The notes: generated from the sequence alone by a model not told the origin. Shown: positions 32,874 through 41,735, numbered from the stretch's first letter. The stretch: 64,000 nt of DNA from Candidatus Diapherotrites archaeon (GCA_040755695.1 JBFMAK010000001.1:254637-318636); one strand, 5' to 3'. Numbers and translations are program-made.

Positions 32874-33974
32874 TTACTTCTTGTTTTTGTGTGCTTTGAG
32901 TTCTTTAATCTTTAATTCTTTCTCCATTTCCTGTATTTTTTTCTCTTTCTCGTGGGCTATGACCTTGAAGTTTTCGAGGAGGGAGTGCTTTTCTTTGAGT
33001 TCTTCCTCCAGCTTCTTTAATTTCTTTTCCACTTCCCTTGAAGCTTCCTGTTTTGCTAGAACCTTTGATTCATTCAAGTGCAATAATTCTTTTGAGTATG
33101 CTCCTCTGAGCTTTAGGGTGTCGTGCTCTATTTCCATGATTATTTTTTTGGTGTAATCCCTTTCTTTTTTGAGCAATACAACCAAGTCAAGGCTCTTGTT
33201 CATGAAATTATAGGCAAGGTCTTCAATCAACTGGTTCTTCTGCCTTAAAGAATTATAGCCTTCATTCAATTGGTCAATTTTCTTCCTGAATTCCGTGAAA
33301 TCCTTCACAAGGAGGGCGTTCTCTGCCTCCATCCTGCGCGCCATCTCGTTCAATTCCTCCTCCAATTCAAATGAATCCTTCTCAGAGAGCTTTGCAGAAA
33401 AAGACACATTCCTTAAAGACTCATATTTCTCTTTTAATTCCTGGATTTCATTTTCCTTCTGCCTTAAAAGCGCAAGCAGATTCTTTGCAGTGCTCTTTTC
33501 TTCTGTTGGAATTATTGCCTCCCTTCTAGTAAAGAGATGAAGCCTTTCAATTGCAAACCTTGTCTTTAAGAGCAGGCGAAGAATTTTCTCGCTTAATGCA
33601 GAGTAAAGCTCTGGCACCTCAATTTTTTCTTTTAAGTCCAGTACATCCTTTTTTGAGTGAATTTTTTCTTCTTCAAAGGCCAGATTCCTTCTGAGAAAAT
33701 TCAAGGTCTTCTCATACTCATTGACTAAAGGCTCTAAATTTGGTGAATCAATGCCTGGATCGCTTTCAAGGCCTTCCTTTATTGCCTTGATTGAATCCTT
33801 TATTCCTTCAATTCCGTCAATTGAATTGTTTAATGCGTGAACTAGAGAGTGCCTGTTGAACTGCTTCCATTCATTTGAAGTAACAGTCTCGTGCAATAAG
33901 TTTGTCTTGTGCAGGAGCTCTTCAACCAATTTTTCTACCATTTTGTTCGCCTTTATACTTATAACACCACTCAA
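32874..33974 (-). CDS. long coiled-coil protein
   Basis: A 366-residue soluble protein with a globular helical N-terminal region (about residues 1-150) and an extended coiled coil from about 160 to 366 (NEIQELKEKYESLRN, ELEEELNEMARRMEAEN, KKLKKLEEELKEKHSLLENF). There is no ATPase motif, so it is not an SMC or Rad50. A structural or scaffolding role is possible. ATG at 33938 (MVEKLVEELL) is an alternative start. Confidence 0.65.
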   Translation of the reverse strand: MSGVISIKANKMVEKLVEELLHKTNLLHETVTSNEWKQFNRHSLVHALNNSIDGIEGIKDSIKAIKEGLESDPGIDSPNLEPLVNEYEKTLNFLRRNLAFEEEKIHSKKDVLDLKEKIEVPELYSALSEKILRLLLKTRFAIERLHLFTRREAIIPTEEKSTAKNLLALLRQKENEIQELKEKYESLRNVSFSAKLSEKDSFELEEELNEMARRMEAENALLVKDFTEFRKKIDQLNEGYNSLRQKNQLIEDLAYNFMNKSLDLVVLLKKERDYTKKIIMEIEHDTLKLRGAYSKELLHLNESKVLAKQEASREVEKKLKKLEEELKEKHSLLENFKVIAHEKEKKIQEMEKELKIKELKAHKNKK

Positions 33975-34014
33975 ATTTATATTTTTGTATGCTGTACTTG
34001 TATTTGCAGTAAAC

Positions 34015-35310
34015 TACCGCCTAACAAGTTAGGTGGCTTTCCATAAGAGTTGAAACATTATGCACGGCATCGTTGGTTTCAAAACCATCATTGGAACGCA
34101 GAAGTGCGTTTACAGGCACTCGTCTGCTGGTAAACTGGAAAAAAACAGTTTGGTCAGAACAATGCTTTTCCCGCACCAACAGGGATTTGATAGTAATTGC
34201 AAGGCTTGCTTTCCTGTCACTATTGACAACCTGCCCACATTTGCATTTGAACAGGGCATAGTTGCTGGAATGCCCTTTAGCCAAAGCACCGCAATGGCTA
34301 CACCACTTGCTTGTGTGATAGGCATCAACAACATTAAAGGCAATCTGCTTGTCAAAGCATCTGCTTTCAAGCAATTGCTTAAAAGAATAGAATGGGATAC
34401 GCATAACCTCTTTGTTAAAGCGTTTTCCTTTTGGAGAAAAGCGTTTAAGGTTTTCAATCGCAATACCAGCATTATATTGCAGAGCCATTTCAGTTATTTG
34501 TTTGACAACTTCACCAAGCCTGTTTTTGACAAAGTTGTGTTCCCTTATTTTAAGTTTTTCAAGAGACTGCTTTGCTTTATGGCTTCTTTTGTCAGCAAGC
34601 GACTGCAACCGTTCCTTTCTTTCAAATATCTTTTTTCGCTTAACCCAAAGGTCTTTGCCAAAGTAAGTTTGTTTCATAACCTTTCCGCCGAGGGAAAGGA
34701 CAGAAACGGCAAAGCACTTGCTGTTGATGTCTACCCCAAGAACATTTTTGCTTTGAGGAAGTTCAGTTTCCTCTTTAGAAAGATAAGCAACAACTTGACC
34801 GTTTCCAACAAGCCCATAAGTCTTGCACAGCTAACCGCTTTCAACAAGAGAACAATATCTCTGAAAACACCTATTCCGCTTGATTGGAACAGCCAACACC
34901 TTCTTTGGATACATCCTGAACTCAACAAAGAAGTTGGCTTTGGTTTCAAAGACCTTGCAGTTTCTTGGAGCGTTGAATTTGACAGTAATCTGTCTGATGG
35001 CGGTTGCCTTGCTTCTGGCAACATTTCTTTCAATATCACAGATAACTTGAGAACCAAAAGAGGTTTTTTTCTTGCTGGCTGAATATGTTGCGCGATGCAA
35101 GTCCATCAAGTGTTTTGATTTTCTTTGTTTGAGCAAATCATTTGCGAGTTCAATAGCCTCTCGGCTAAACTCTTTCAAGGCATTTTGTTTTGTTTTCGTT
35201 GCAGTTGTTTGCAACAATATTGCCCGTTGCATTGTTCCGACCTATATATTCAGCAACAGAAAAGCATTTAAAAGGAGGGAGTTGTAATTCTTTCACCCTA
35301 TAAGTAGGGG
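34015..35310 (-). mobile_element. tnpB-only IS605/IS607-type element
   Basis: Contains tnpB without tnpA. Right-end hairpin CCGCCTAAC-AA-GTTAGGTGG (34017-34036, one G-T pair) overlaps the tnpB stop, the usual place for the guide-RNA (omega RNA) scaffold end. A left-end hairpin CCCTA-TAAG-TAGGG lies at 35296-35309. Mobility would need a TnpA in trans. Confidence 0.75.
34021..35232 (-). pseudogene. tnpB: TnpB nuclease gene with an in-frame TAG
   Basis: One frame of 404 codons (ATG 35232 to TAG 34021) with a single internal TAG at 34831-34833, between FQRYCSLVESG and LCKTYGLVGNG. The RuvC residues remain: Asp in VLGVDINSK, Glu in GIAIENLKRF, and Asp in NSDRKASLAI. A zinc finger CSHCG...CKCG precedes the last. 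The N-terminal segment carries the HTH/WED-like part. TnpB is an RNA-guided nuclease of the IS605 family. Because the stop splits the wedge region from RuvC, the gene is probably inactive unless the codon is read through. The final stop is also TAG. Confidence 0.85.
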
Positions 35311-35329
35311 GCTCCTTACAACAACGATT

Positions 35330-36319
35330 ATGAAGATTTCAGCAGAAAACGGGATAGTATTGGAGAAGTTGCTCTGCATTGACCCAAGCAATTCCAGGGA
35401 AGCAGGCAAAAATGTATTTATAACTCACGCTCATTCAGACCATGCCAGAATTAACGGACACAATAATTACTTCATGTCAAAGGAAACCCACTCTCTCCTG
35501 AAGACAAGAAAAATCAATTCAAGCAGGATAAAGGAATTGGAGCAGAAAAAGAAAGAGGCCTTAGATAATGCAAAGATTTCACTGCATCATTCAGGCCACA
35601 TTCTGGGCAGCAGCCAGGTGATGATTGAAGCAGAAAAGAATTATGTTGTTACCTCAGACTTCAAACTGCAGGACTCACTGTTATTCAAGGGAGCGGAAAT
35701 ACTGCCTTCGGATGTCCTGATAATTGAGAGCACTTTCGGATTGCCTGAATATGTTTTCCCTGAAAGGGAAGCAGTGTACAGGGAAATTACAAGGTGGACG
35801 AAAGAAAGGATTCACAAAAAAAATTTTGTTGTGTTGGGGGGATACAGCATTGGGAAAGCGCAGGAGCTGACAAGAATAGTGAATGAGTTTCTGGGTGAAG
35901 TGCCTTTAGTGCACGAGACAGTATTCAATTCAAACAAGGTTTACGAAGAGAACGGGGTGAAACTAGGGCCTTACCTGAAATTGGACCACAATTTAAAGGA
36001 ATCAAATGTCCTTATAATGCCACCGCAATTGATTTCAAGGGATTTAGTGCACGCCCTCTCAATTTCAATTGGAAGAAAGGCTGAGGCAGCAATTGCTACA
36101 GGATGGAATTACTCTTTCAACGGCTTCAAGAGCTTTCCCTTGAGTGATCATTCAGACTTCAACCAATTAATGCAGTATGTAAAAGAAAGCAATCCCAAAA
36201 ATGTTTTTACAGTGCACGGCTTTGCAGAAGAATTCGCCCACTCAGTTAAAAGAAAGCTTGGAATAAACGCAAGGCCTTTAAGCGAGAGCGCTCAATGCAC
36301 TTTAGGGGAATTTGATTAA
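35330..36319 (+). CDS. short MBL-fold RNA-processing exonuclease-like protein
   Basis: A 329-residue metallo-beta-lactamase protein of the archaeal YSH1-related group (predicted mRNA 3'-end processing exonucleases). ITHAHSDHARI (about residues 31-41) is the HxHxDH motif, HHSGHILGSSQV the motif 3 His, and VTSDFKL the motif 4 Asp. VFTVHGFAEEFA near the end matches the beta-CASP C-terminal motif. It is shorter than the beta-CASP enzyme at 12387 (420 residues), with a reduced cap. It is a single gene just after the tnpB element. Confidence 0.85.
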   Translation: MKISAENGIVLEKLLCIDPSNSREAGKNVFITHAHSDHARINGHNNYFMSKETHSLLKTRKINSSRIKELEQKKKEALDNAKISLHHSGHILGSSQVMIEAEKNYVVTSDFKLQDSLLFKGAEILPSDVLIIESTFGLPEYVFPEREAVYREITRWTKERIHKKNFVVLGGYSIGKAQELTRIVNEFLGEVPLVHETVFNSNKVYEENGVKLGPYLKLDHNLKESNVLIMPPQLISRDLVHALSISIGRKAEAAIATGWNYSFNGFKSFPLSDHSDFNQLMQYVKESNPKNVFTVHGFAEEFAHSVKRKLGINARPLSESAQCTLGEFD

Positions 36320-36356
36320 AAAATTTATTCATTAAATATTTTTTTGGGGGCAAAAA

Positions 36357-36710
36357 TTGAATAAAACAAAAACAATTGCGCTCGCGTTGCTTGTTTTGGC
36401 AATAACAGTGCTTTTCAGTTGCACCTCTGTGACAGTTGATAGAGGAGATACTAAACCAACCACGGAAAAAATAAAAGACGCATGCATTTCTCTCTGCAAT
36501 GTGGAAAAAGCAAAAGGCACAGACTTGAGCAATGGACCCTGTTTAGGAAATCCTTTAAGTGGATTCCCTGATTTCGTGTGCGATGTAGCGCACGACCCAA
36601 GGACTGCAGTAGATAACCTGCCTGAAAACCAGTGCTCTGCCTTCAGGGAAGGAAAAGCAAAGCACTTCGTGGAAGTAGACGAAAGCTGCAAGGTAATAAA
36701 CGAATACTGA
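36357..36710 (+). CDS. small putative lipoprotein
   Basis: A 117-residue protein from TTG 36357. The N terminus (MNKTKTIALALLVLAITVLFSC) looks like a signal peptide with a Cys at the expected lipobox position (LFSC). The mature part has six further Cys residues (for example ACISLC, GPCLG, DFVCDV), suggesting disulfides. It follows the MBL gene by 37 nt. Function not recognised. Confidence 0.6.
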   Translation: MNKTKTIALALLVLAITVLFSCTSVTVDRGDTKPTTEKIKDACISLCNVEKAKGTDLSNGPCLGNPLSGFPDFVCDVAHDPRTAVDNLPENQCSAFREGKAKHFVEVDESCKVINEY

Positions 36711-36783
36711 AATCGTAAGGCAATTAACGAAGGCAAAACAATAAAAAACAAGCATAGTAATAATTGAGTAGAGAGTTGGTAGA

Positions 36784-37200
36784 GTGCGCAGAATTTATTT
36801 GGATTCAAACGTATTTATTTCTTTCATAAACAAAGAAATTGGCAGAAATGTTAGGGGCTTGTTTGTTGAAGTGAAATTATTTCTTGAAAAAGTAAAGGAG
36901 AAAGAGGGTGTTTTAGTTTTATCTGAATGGTTCTTTAGGGAAGCAGAGCGATATTGTTATTTGACTAAAGACGAAATCTTGAGGTATTTCAGGAAAAATA
37001 GAATAAAAACAGAAGTAATAGAAGAAAAAGAGACGCTTTCTTTGAAGGGGTTTAGAGGCAGAGGAATACATTACGCTGATTTACTCCATGCTGCAACTGC
37101 AATAAAATATAAGTGTGATTGCATTGTAACCTTCAATGTTAATGATTTTGAAAAAATAAAAGACAAAATAGAAATTTTTGAACCATTAGAGTTTACTTAA
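36784..37200 (+). CDS. vapC: PIN-domain ribonuclease (VapC-like)
   Basis: A 138-residue PIN protein. RRIYLDSNVFISF (first Asp at about residue 7), a Glu-containing SEWFFREAER in the middle, and HYADLLHAATAIKYKCDCIVTFNVNDFEKI (Asp residues of the metal site) are in the usual order. Such enzymes cut RNA. The GTG start at 36784 is followed immediately by the first strand. Its 3' end overlaps the convergent RHH gene by 8 nt. The frame is intact, unlike the VapC-like gene at 24910. Confidence 0.88.
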   Translation: MRRIYLDSNVFISFINKEIGRNVRGLFVEVKLFLEKVKEKEGVLVLSEWFFREAERYCYLTKDEILRYFRKNRIKTEVIEEKETLSLKGFRGRGIHYADLLHAATAIKYKCDCIVTFNVNDFEKIKDKIEIFEPLEFT

Positions 37201-37477
37201 TGCCTTTTTCTTTCATGAATTCTCTGGCAAATTTGTCTCTTTCCTTTTGCGTAGGCAGGCCCCCCTTGTAGCCCCTCTGCCTTGCTTTTGCGGCAAGCCT
37301 TTCAGCTCCTTCCCTGATCTTCTTCAAGTCTTCATTTAATTCCATTCCTGTAGAAAGATTCTTTCTAATTGCATCCTTGAGGAACTCGCTCCTAGAAGAA
37401 TAAAGCTTTGAATGGTCAATAAACTCATCGATTGTCTTTGCGAGGGCTTCATCAACAGCAACAGACAGCATCTTCAT
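37193..37477 (-). CDS. ribbon-helix-helix protein (CopG/VapB-like)
   Basis: A 94-residue protein. The RHH fold is at about residues 1-45: MLSVAVDEALAKTIDEFID, then SRSEFLKDAIRKNL. A charged C-terminal region (LAAKARQRGYKGGLPTQKERDKF) could wrap a toxin. It is encoded tail-to-tail with the PIN gene at 36784, the same unusual layout as at 24621/24910. Upstream of its start there is an 11-bp tandem repeat, a likely self-control site. Confidence 0.85.
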   Translation of the reverse strand: MKMLSVAVDEALAKTIDEFIDHSKLYSSRSEFLKDAIRKNLSTGMELNEDLKKIREGAERLAAKARQRGYKGGLPTQKERDKFAREFMKEKGIK

Positions 37478-37489
37478 GAAAAAAACCTC

Positions 37490-37511
37490 TTAATAATATA
37501 TTAATAATATG
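37490..37511. promoter_or_regulatory. 11-bp tandem repeat upstream of the RHH gene
   Basis: TTAATAATAT followed by A or G occurs twice in a row (37490-37500 and 37501-37511) in the 36-bp divergent space between the RHH gene and the DNA glycosylase gene. It contains TATA-like sequence for both directions and could serve as an operator. Confidence 0.55.
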
Positions 37512-37513
37512 TT

Positions 37514-38188
37514 ATGAAAAGGGATTTAAATGTTTTGCCTGCAATTTTAGCTATGAAGCCTATTTTTCTGTACAAAAAGCTTTATTCTTCTTTTGGGCTT
37601 CAAGGATGGTGGCCTGCTGAAAGGACTTTTGAGGTGTGCGTTGGGGCAATTCTCACTCAGAACACTTCTTGGGGCAATGTGGAGAAAGCTCTGAATAACC
37701 TGAAAAAAGAAAAGAGACTGGACGCAAAGAAAATTTCTGCAATGAAGAATAAAGAATTGGCTGAACTTATAAGGCCTGCTGGCTACTACAATCAAAAGGC
37801 TTCTTACCTGAAAGAATTCTGTTTGTATTTAAAGAAGTACAATTTCAATTTAAACAAATTTTTTTCAAAGAAAATTCCAGAGCTGAGAAAAGAATTGCTT
37901 TCAATTAAAGGAATTGGTCCAGAAACAGCGGACTCAATGATTTTGTATGCAGCAGAAAAGCCTGTTTTTGTAGTAGACGCTTACACTAAAAGAATAATTA
38001 ACCGGCTGTATAACAGAAAATACGATGATTATAATAAACTGCAAGAATTCTTTCACGAGAACCTGCCAGAAGACGCAGGGCTCTTCAATGAATTTCACGC
38101 CCTTCTTGTAAGATTGGGTAAGGATTACTGCAGAAAGAAAAAGCCTTTGTGCAGGGAATGCCCTCTAAGAAAGGAGTGCAGTTTTTAA
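37514..38188 (+). CDS. endonuclease III-related HhH-GPD DNA glycosylase (COG2231-like)
   Basis: A 224-residue base-excision glycosylase. FGLQGWWPAERTFEVCVGAILTQNTSW (about residues 26-53) is conserved in the COG2231 group. The HhH motif is SIKGIGPETADSM (about 133-145), and VDAYTKRI supplies the catalytic Asp. The Cys pattern C-x6-C-x2-C-x5-C at the end (CRKKKPLCRECPLRKEC) binds a 4Fe-4S cluster. Glu stands where endonuclease III has its lyase Lys, so it is probably a monofunctional glycosylase. ATG at 37553 is an alternative start. Confidence 0.9.
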   Translation: MKRDLNVLPAILAMKPIFLYKKLYSSFGLQGWWPAERTFEVCVGAILTQNTSWGNVEKALNNLKKEKRLDAKKISAMKNKELAELIRPAGYYNQKASYLKEFCLYLKKYNFNLNKFFSKKIPELRKELLSIKGIGPETADSMILYAAEKPVFVVDAYTKRIINRLYNRKYDDYNKLQEFFHENLPEDAGLFNEFHALLVRLGKDYCRKKKPLCRECPLRKECSF

Positions 38189-38229
38189 TTACTTTATATT
38201 TTTATTCTATAATTAATCGGGTTTTGTTT

Positions 38230-39540
38230 ATGGAGAGAATCAATGCTTCTGAAGCATCCAAAATGAAGGGAAAGAATGTAGTTATAGGGGGCTGGATTCA
38301 GGAGTCAAGGGATTTGGGGGGATTGAAGTTCCTTCTTTTGAGGGACTGGACTGGAACAATACAGGTTACTGCATTCAAGAAGACAACAGAAAAAAAATTG
38401 TTTGACTTAATAAGCCAATACACAAAAGAGTCTGTTATTGAAGTGCAGGGCAAAGTGCAGGAATCAAAGCAGGCCCCAAACGGAATTGAAGTAATACCAG
38501 AAAGAATTGAATTGATTGCAAAGGCTGAAATGCCTACTCCTATTGACTTGAGCGGGAAGATTGACTCAGACCTTTCAGTGAGGCTGGACTGGAGGTCAAT
38601 AGACTTGAGGATGCCAAAGAATTTGGCCGTAATCAAAATTGAGGCTTCACTCGTAAAAGGAATGCAGGAATGGCTTAACGAAAACAAGTTCCTTCAAATA
38701 TTTACCCCCTGCCTTATGGGCTCAAGCTCTGAGTCAGGGGCAGAAGTGTTTGAAGTAAAATACTACAACAAAAAAGCCTTCTTGAGGCAGGACCCTCAAC
38801 TGCACAGGCAGTTGGCAATTGCAGCAGGAATTGAGAAATTGTATGATTTAGGGCCTAGCTGGAGGGCTGAACTCTCTTTTACTGCAAAGCACTTGTGCGA
38901 GCACAGGGCCGTAGCAGTAGAGCAGGCATTCATCAAAGACGAATTGGATACAGAGAGAACTCAGGAACAGGTGGTTATTGCAGGAATAAAGAAAGTGAAA
39001 GACAAATGCAAAAAGGAATTGGAGTTATTGGGCATTGAAATTAAATTGCCTAAAGTGCCTTTCCCTGAATTGAGGTTTCCTGAAATTTATTCAATTTTAG
39101 AAAAGAAAGGAAAGAAACTGAAGAGGGGCTCTGACCTGGACGCAGAAGCAGAAAAAATATTGTGGGATTACGTGAAAGAAAAGTTTGGAGCAGAGTTTTA
39201 TTTCTTTAACAGGTTCCCTTTTGAGGCAAAGCCTTTCTATGTAATGAGGGTGGATGAAGACAATGAATGGGCGAGGAGTGTAGACCTGAACTTCAAGGGA
39301 ATGGAGTTGAGTTCAGGCGGCCAGAGAGAGCACAGGCACCAAAAAATAATGGAACAAATCAAATTGAAGGGAATGAATGAAAGGAGCTTAGAATGGTTCA
39401 CTAAATTCTTCAAGTACGGCGTTCCAGGCCACGGAGGCTTTGCAGTAGGCATTGAAAGGCTCACAAAACAATTGCTGGACTTGGAGAACATCAGGGAAGC
39501 AACCTTATTCCCAAGAGACCCGGAAAGGCTGCTGCCCTAA
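38230..39540 (+). CDS. aspS: aspartyl-tRNA synthetase (archaeal type)
   Basis: A 436-residue class II AspRS from ATG 38230. The OB-fold anticodon-binding domain covers about residues 1-105 (VVIGGWIQESRDLGGLKFLLLRDWTGTIQV). FTPCLMGSSSESGAEVFEV, FLRQDPQLHRQLAI and LGPSWRAE are conserved catalytic-domain elements, and motif 3 is GGFAVGIERLTKQLL (about 402-416). Whether it is discriminating cannot be said by eye, but AsnRS is encoded two genes downstream, which lessens the need for tRNA-dependent Asn formation. It follows the glycosylase by 41 nt. Confidence 0.96.
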   Translation: MERINASEASKMKGKNVVIGGWIQESRDLGGLKFLLLRDWTGTIQVTAFKKTTEKKLFDLISQYTKESVIEVQGKVQESKQAPNGIEVIPERIELIAKAEMPTPIDLSGKIDSDLSVRLDWRSIDLRMPKNLAVIKIEASLVKGMQEWLNENKFLQIFTPCLMGSSSESGAEVFEVKYYNKKAFLRQDPQLHRQLAIAAGIEKLYDLGPSWRAELSFTAKHLCEHRAVAVEQAFIKDELDTERTQEQVVIAGIKKVKDKCKKELELLGIEIKLPKVPFPELRFPEIYSILEKKGKKLKRGSDLDAEAEKILWDYVKEKFGAEFYFFNRFPFEAKPFYVMRVDEDNEWARSVDLNFKGMELSSGGQREHRHQKIMEQIKLKGMNERSLEWFTKFFKYGVPGHGGFAVGIERLTKQLLDLENIREATLFPRDPERLLP

Positions 39541-39581
39541 AATTAAAATTAAATTTTTTGCTTGAAGGTGAAATTATTGAA

Positions 39582-40424
39582 TTGATTGTTTTAGGCTCTG
39601 GGGGGGCAGTGGCTTTTCCAAGGCCTTGCTGTTCGTGCAGCAAATGTAAGGAAGCCAGAAAAAAGGGAATTCCTTATGCAAGAACAGGCCCTTCTTTGTT
39701 CTTGAAGGATGAAAGCGTATTGTTTGATACCCCTGAAGAAATTACACTTCAATTGAACAGAGAAAAAATCAAAGAAGTGAAAAGGGTTTTTTACACTCAC
39801 TGGCATCCTGATCATACGCAGGGAATGAGATTATATGAACACCTAAATTTCAATGATTTTAATGAGAAAGGATTGCTTGCCCACAAGAAGAAGCCAGTGC
39901 AGGTTTATGTTCCGGAAGACGTAGTTGAGGACATAAGAAAATATTCTCCAAGCTTTTTCTATTTTCAAAAGAAAGAGTGGATGAAAATCAATCCAATAAA
40001 AGACAGAAAGCCAGTAAAATTTGGTTCAATTAAGATAACACCATTAAATTTGAAGAGAGATGACAGGACGAGATACGCTTACTTAATTGAAGAAAAAGAC
40101 AAAAAGGTTGTTTATGCCCCCTGCAGCATTTATAAAATGAAAATTGACTCATCCTATAAAAACTTGAATTTGCTTTTCATTGAGACAGGCTGGTTTGGAG
40201 ACACAAAAAAATTGAGGGCTACAAGGAAAGGCTCTTTCCCAGACCACATAAGCTTTGAGGAAGACATTGAATTAATAAAAAAATTAAAGCCGAAAAAAAC
40301 AATTCTGACACACATTGAAGGCTGCAATCATACAACTTACGATAAAGTAAAAAAAGCAATCAAGCCATTTATTAAAGAGAACAAAATTGAAGTGGCATGT
40401 GATGGAATGAAATTAAAAATTTAA
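39582..40424 (+). CDS. MBL-fold metal-dependent hydrolase (PhnP-like)
   Basis: About 280 residues. LGSGGAVAFPRPCCSCSKCKEARKKG begins the protein, with a CxxC zinc-type site as in PhnP-related phosphodiesterases. The metal motif is THWHPDH (about residues 74-80), and further His residues lie in PDHISFEED and LTHIEGCNH. I place the start at TTG 39582 (after GGTGA at 39567-39571), giving IVLGSGG as the first strand; the frame is open to TTG 39558. Likely a cyclic-nucleotide or phosphodiester hydrolase. It lies between AspRS and AsnRS genes with short gaps. Confidence 0.85.
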   Translation: MIVLGSGGAVAFPRPCCSCSKCKEARKKGIPYARTGPSLFLKDESVLFDTPEEITLQLNREKIKEVKRVFYTHWHPDHTQGMRLYEHLNFNDFNEKGLLAHKKKPVQVYVPEDVVEDIRKYSPSFFYFQKKEWMKINPIKDRKPVKFGSIKITPLNLKRDDRTRYAYLIEEKDKKVVYAPCSIYKMKIDSSYKNLNLLFIETGWFGDTKKLRATRKGSFPDHISFEEDIELIKKLKPKKTILTHIEGCNHTTYDKVKKAIKPFIKENKIEVACDGMKLKI

Positions 40425-40433
40425 GGGAAAAAA

Positions 40434-41735
40434 ATGGACCAAGAAAAATTCGTTTCAGTGCAGAAGGCCTTTGGGTTAGGGGAAGGGGAAGTCCAGTTGA
40501 GGGGCTGGATTAAGAGGAAGAGGGAGATATCAGACACAATATTTGTTTTATTGAGGGACTCAACAAACGAAATCCAGTGCGTTATAGAGAAAGGCAAAAT
40601 GAGTGCAGAACAGTGGAATTCAATTAAAAAGGCAGGAATTGAGAGTTCAATTGAATTGAAAGGCCTTTTGAGCGAGGACAAGAGGGCTCCAAACGGATTT
40701 GAATTGAAGGTTCAAGAACTGAGTGTTGTGGGATTAAGCGAAAGCTTCCCCATCTCAAAAGACTTGAGCGAGGAATTCTTGTTGGATGTAAGGCACTTAT
40801 GGTTGCGCTCAACAAAAATGACTGCAATCAATAAAATTAGGTCAACAGTGCTTTATGCAGTGCGCGATTATTACAGGAAGATAGGCTGGTTTGAGACAAG
40901 CCCTGCAATTATTACGCCTAATGCCTGCGAGGGAGGAACAACACTGTTTGAGTTCAGCTATTTCGGGGAGAAAAAGTTTCTTTCTCAGAGCGCGCAAATG
41001 TACCAGGAGGTATTAATTTTTTCCTTGGAGAATGTATGGGGTTTAACTCCAAGCTTCAGGGCAGAGAAATCAAAGACTGCAAGGCACTTGACTGAGTACT
41101 GGCATTTAGAGGGAGAGGCAGCATGGAAGAAGATGGAGGACATGATGAAGGTAATAGAGGGGATGGTTGAATTCGTCTGCGAGGCAGTAGCAAGGGAGAA
41201 CAAAAAGGAATTGGAATTGCTTGGAAGAAAGCCAGAGGAATTGAATGCTGTAAGAGCCCCTTTTGCGAGGATAAGCTATGACGAGGCTTTGGCTGTCCTT
41301 TCTTCAAAATACAAGAAGAAGATGAGGTGGGGCTCAGACCTTTCAATTAAAGAAGAAAAACTTTTAGGCCAGGATGAAAGGATTCCGTTCTTCATTTACG
41401 GTTATCCCACTGCAATAAAGGCTTTCTATGTAAAGGAAGTGCCTGAAGACCCAAAGAAATGCTTTTCTTTTGACTTGATTGCGCCTGAAGGCTTTGGGGA
41501 AATATGCACTGGAGGCCAGAGGGAAGACGTAATAGAGAACATGGTTAAGAAATTAAAGAAAGATAAAATTCCCCTCAAAAATTATGAATGGTATCTGGAC
41601 CTGAGAAGATATGGCTCTGTGCCTCACTCAGGCTTCGGCTTAGGCATTGAAAGGCTTTTAAAATGGATTTGCAGGCAGGAATCCATAAAGGACGTAATCC
41701 CTTTCCCGCGCACTATAAACAGAAGCTATCCTTAA
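40434..41735 (+). CDS. asnS: asparaginyl-tRNA synthetase
   Basis: A 433-residue class II synthetase. The OB domain is at about residues 1-105 (VQLRGWIKRKREISDTIFVLLRDSTNEIQCVI). In the catalytic domain, TPNACEGGTTLFEFSYFGEKKFLSQSAQMYQE is specific for AsnRS (AspRS has RQDPQLH at the corresponding site). FRAEKSKTARHLTEYWHLEGE is motif 2, and GFGLGIERLLKWIC (about 405-418) motif 3. It starts 9 nt after the MBL gene and tRNA-Asn follows, linking enzyme and substrate genes. Confidence 0.96.
   Translation: MDQEKFVSVQKAFGLGEGEVQLRGWIKRKREISDTIFVLLRDSTNEIQCVIEKGKMSAEQWNSIKKAGIESSIELKGLLSEDKRAPNGFELKVQELSVVGLSESFPISKDLSEEFLLDVRHLWLRSTKMTAINKIRSTVLYAVRDYYRKIGWFETSPAIITPNACEGGTTLFEFSYFGEKKFLSQSAQMYQEVLIFSLENVWGLTPSFRAEKSKTARHLTEYWHLEGEAAWKKMEDMMKVIEGMVEFVCEAVARENKKELELLGRKPEELNAVRAPFARISYDEALAVLSSKYKKKMRWGSDLSIKEEKLLGQDERIPFFIYGYPTAIKAFYVKEVPEDPKKCFSFDLIAPEGFGEICTGGQREDVIENMVKKLKKDKIPLKNYEWYLDLRRYGSVPHSGFGLGIERLLKWICRQESIKDVIPFPRTINRSYP

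Noticed and set aside
9795-34833. Pyrrolysine or other sense recoding of TAG
   Set aside because: TAG serves as the ordinary stop of several intact genes here (1647, 4883, 15177, 16579, 19097 and tnpB itself at 34021). No pyl genes or CUA-anticodon tRNA are visible. Nonsense mutations in accessory genes are simpler.
34060-35082. 340-residue plus-strand ORF opposite tnpB
   Set aside because: It is antisense to tnpB, whose RuvC and zinc-finger motifs are clear. The plus-strand translation has no recognisable domain and reflects tnpB codon use.
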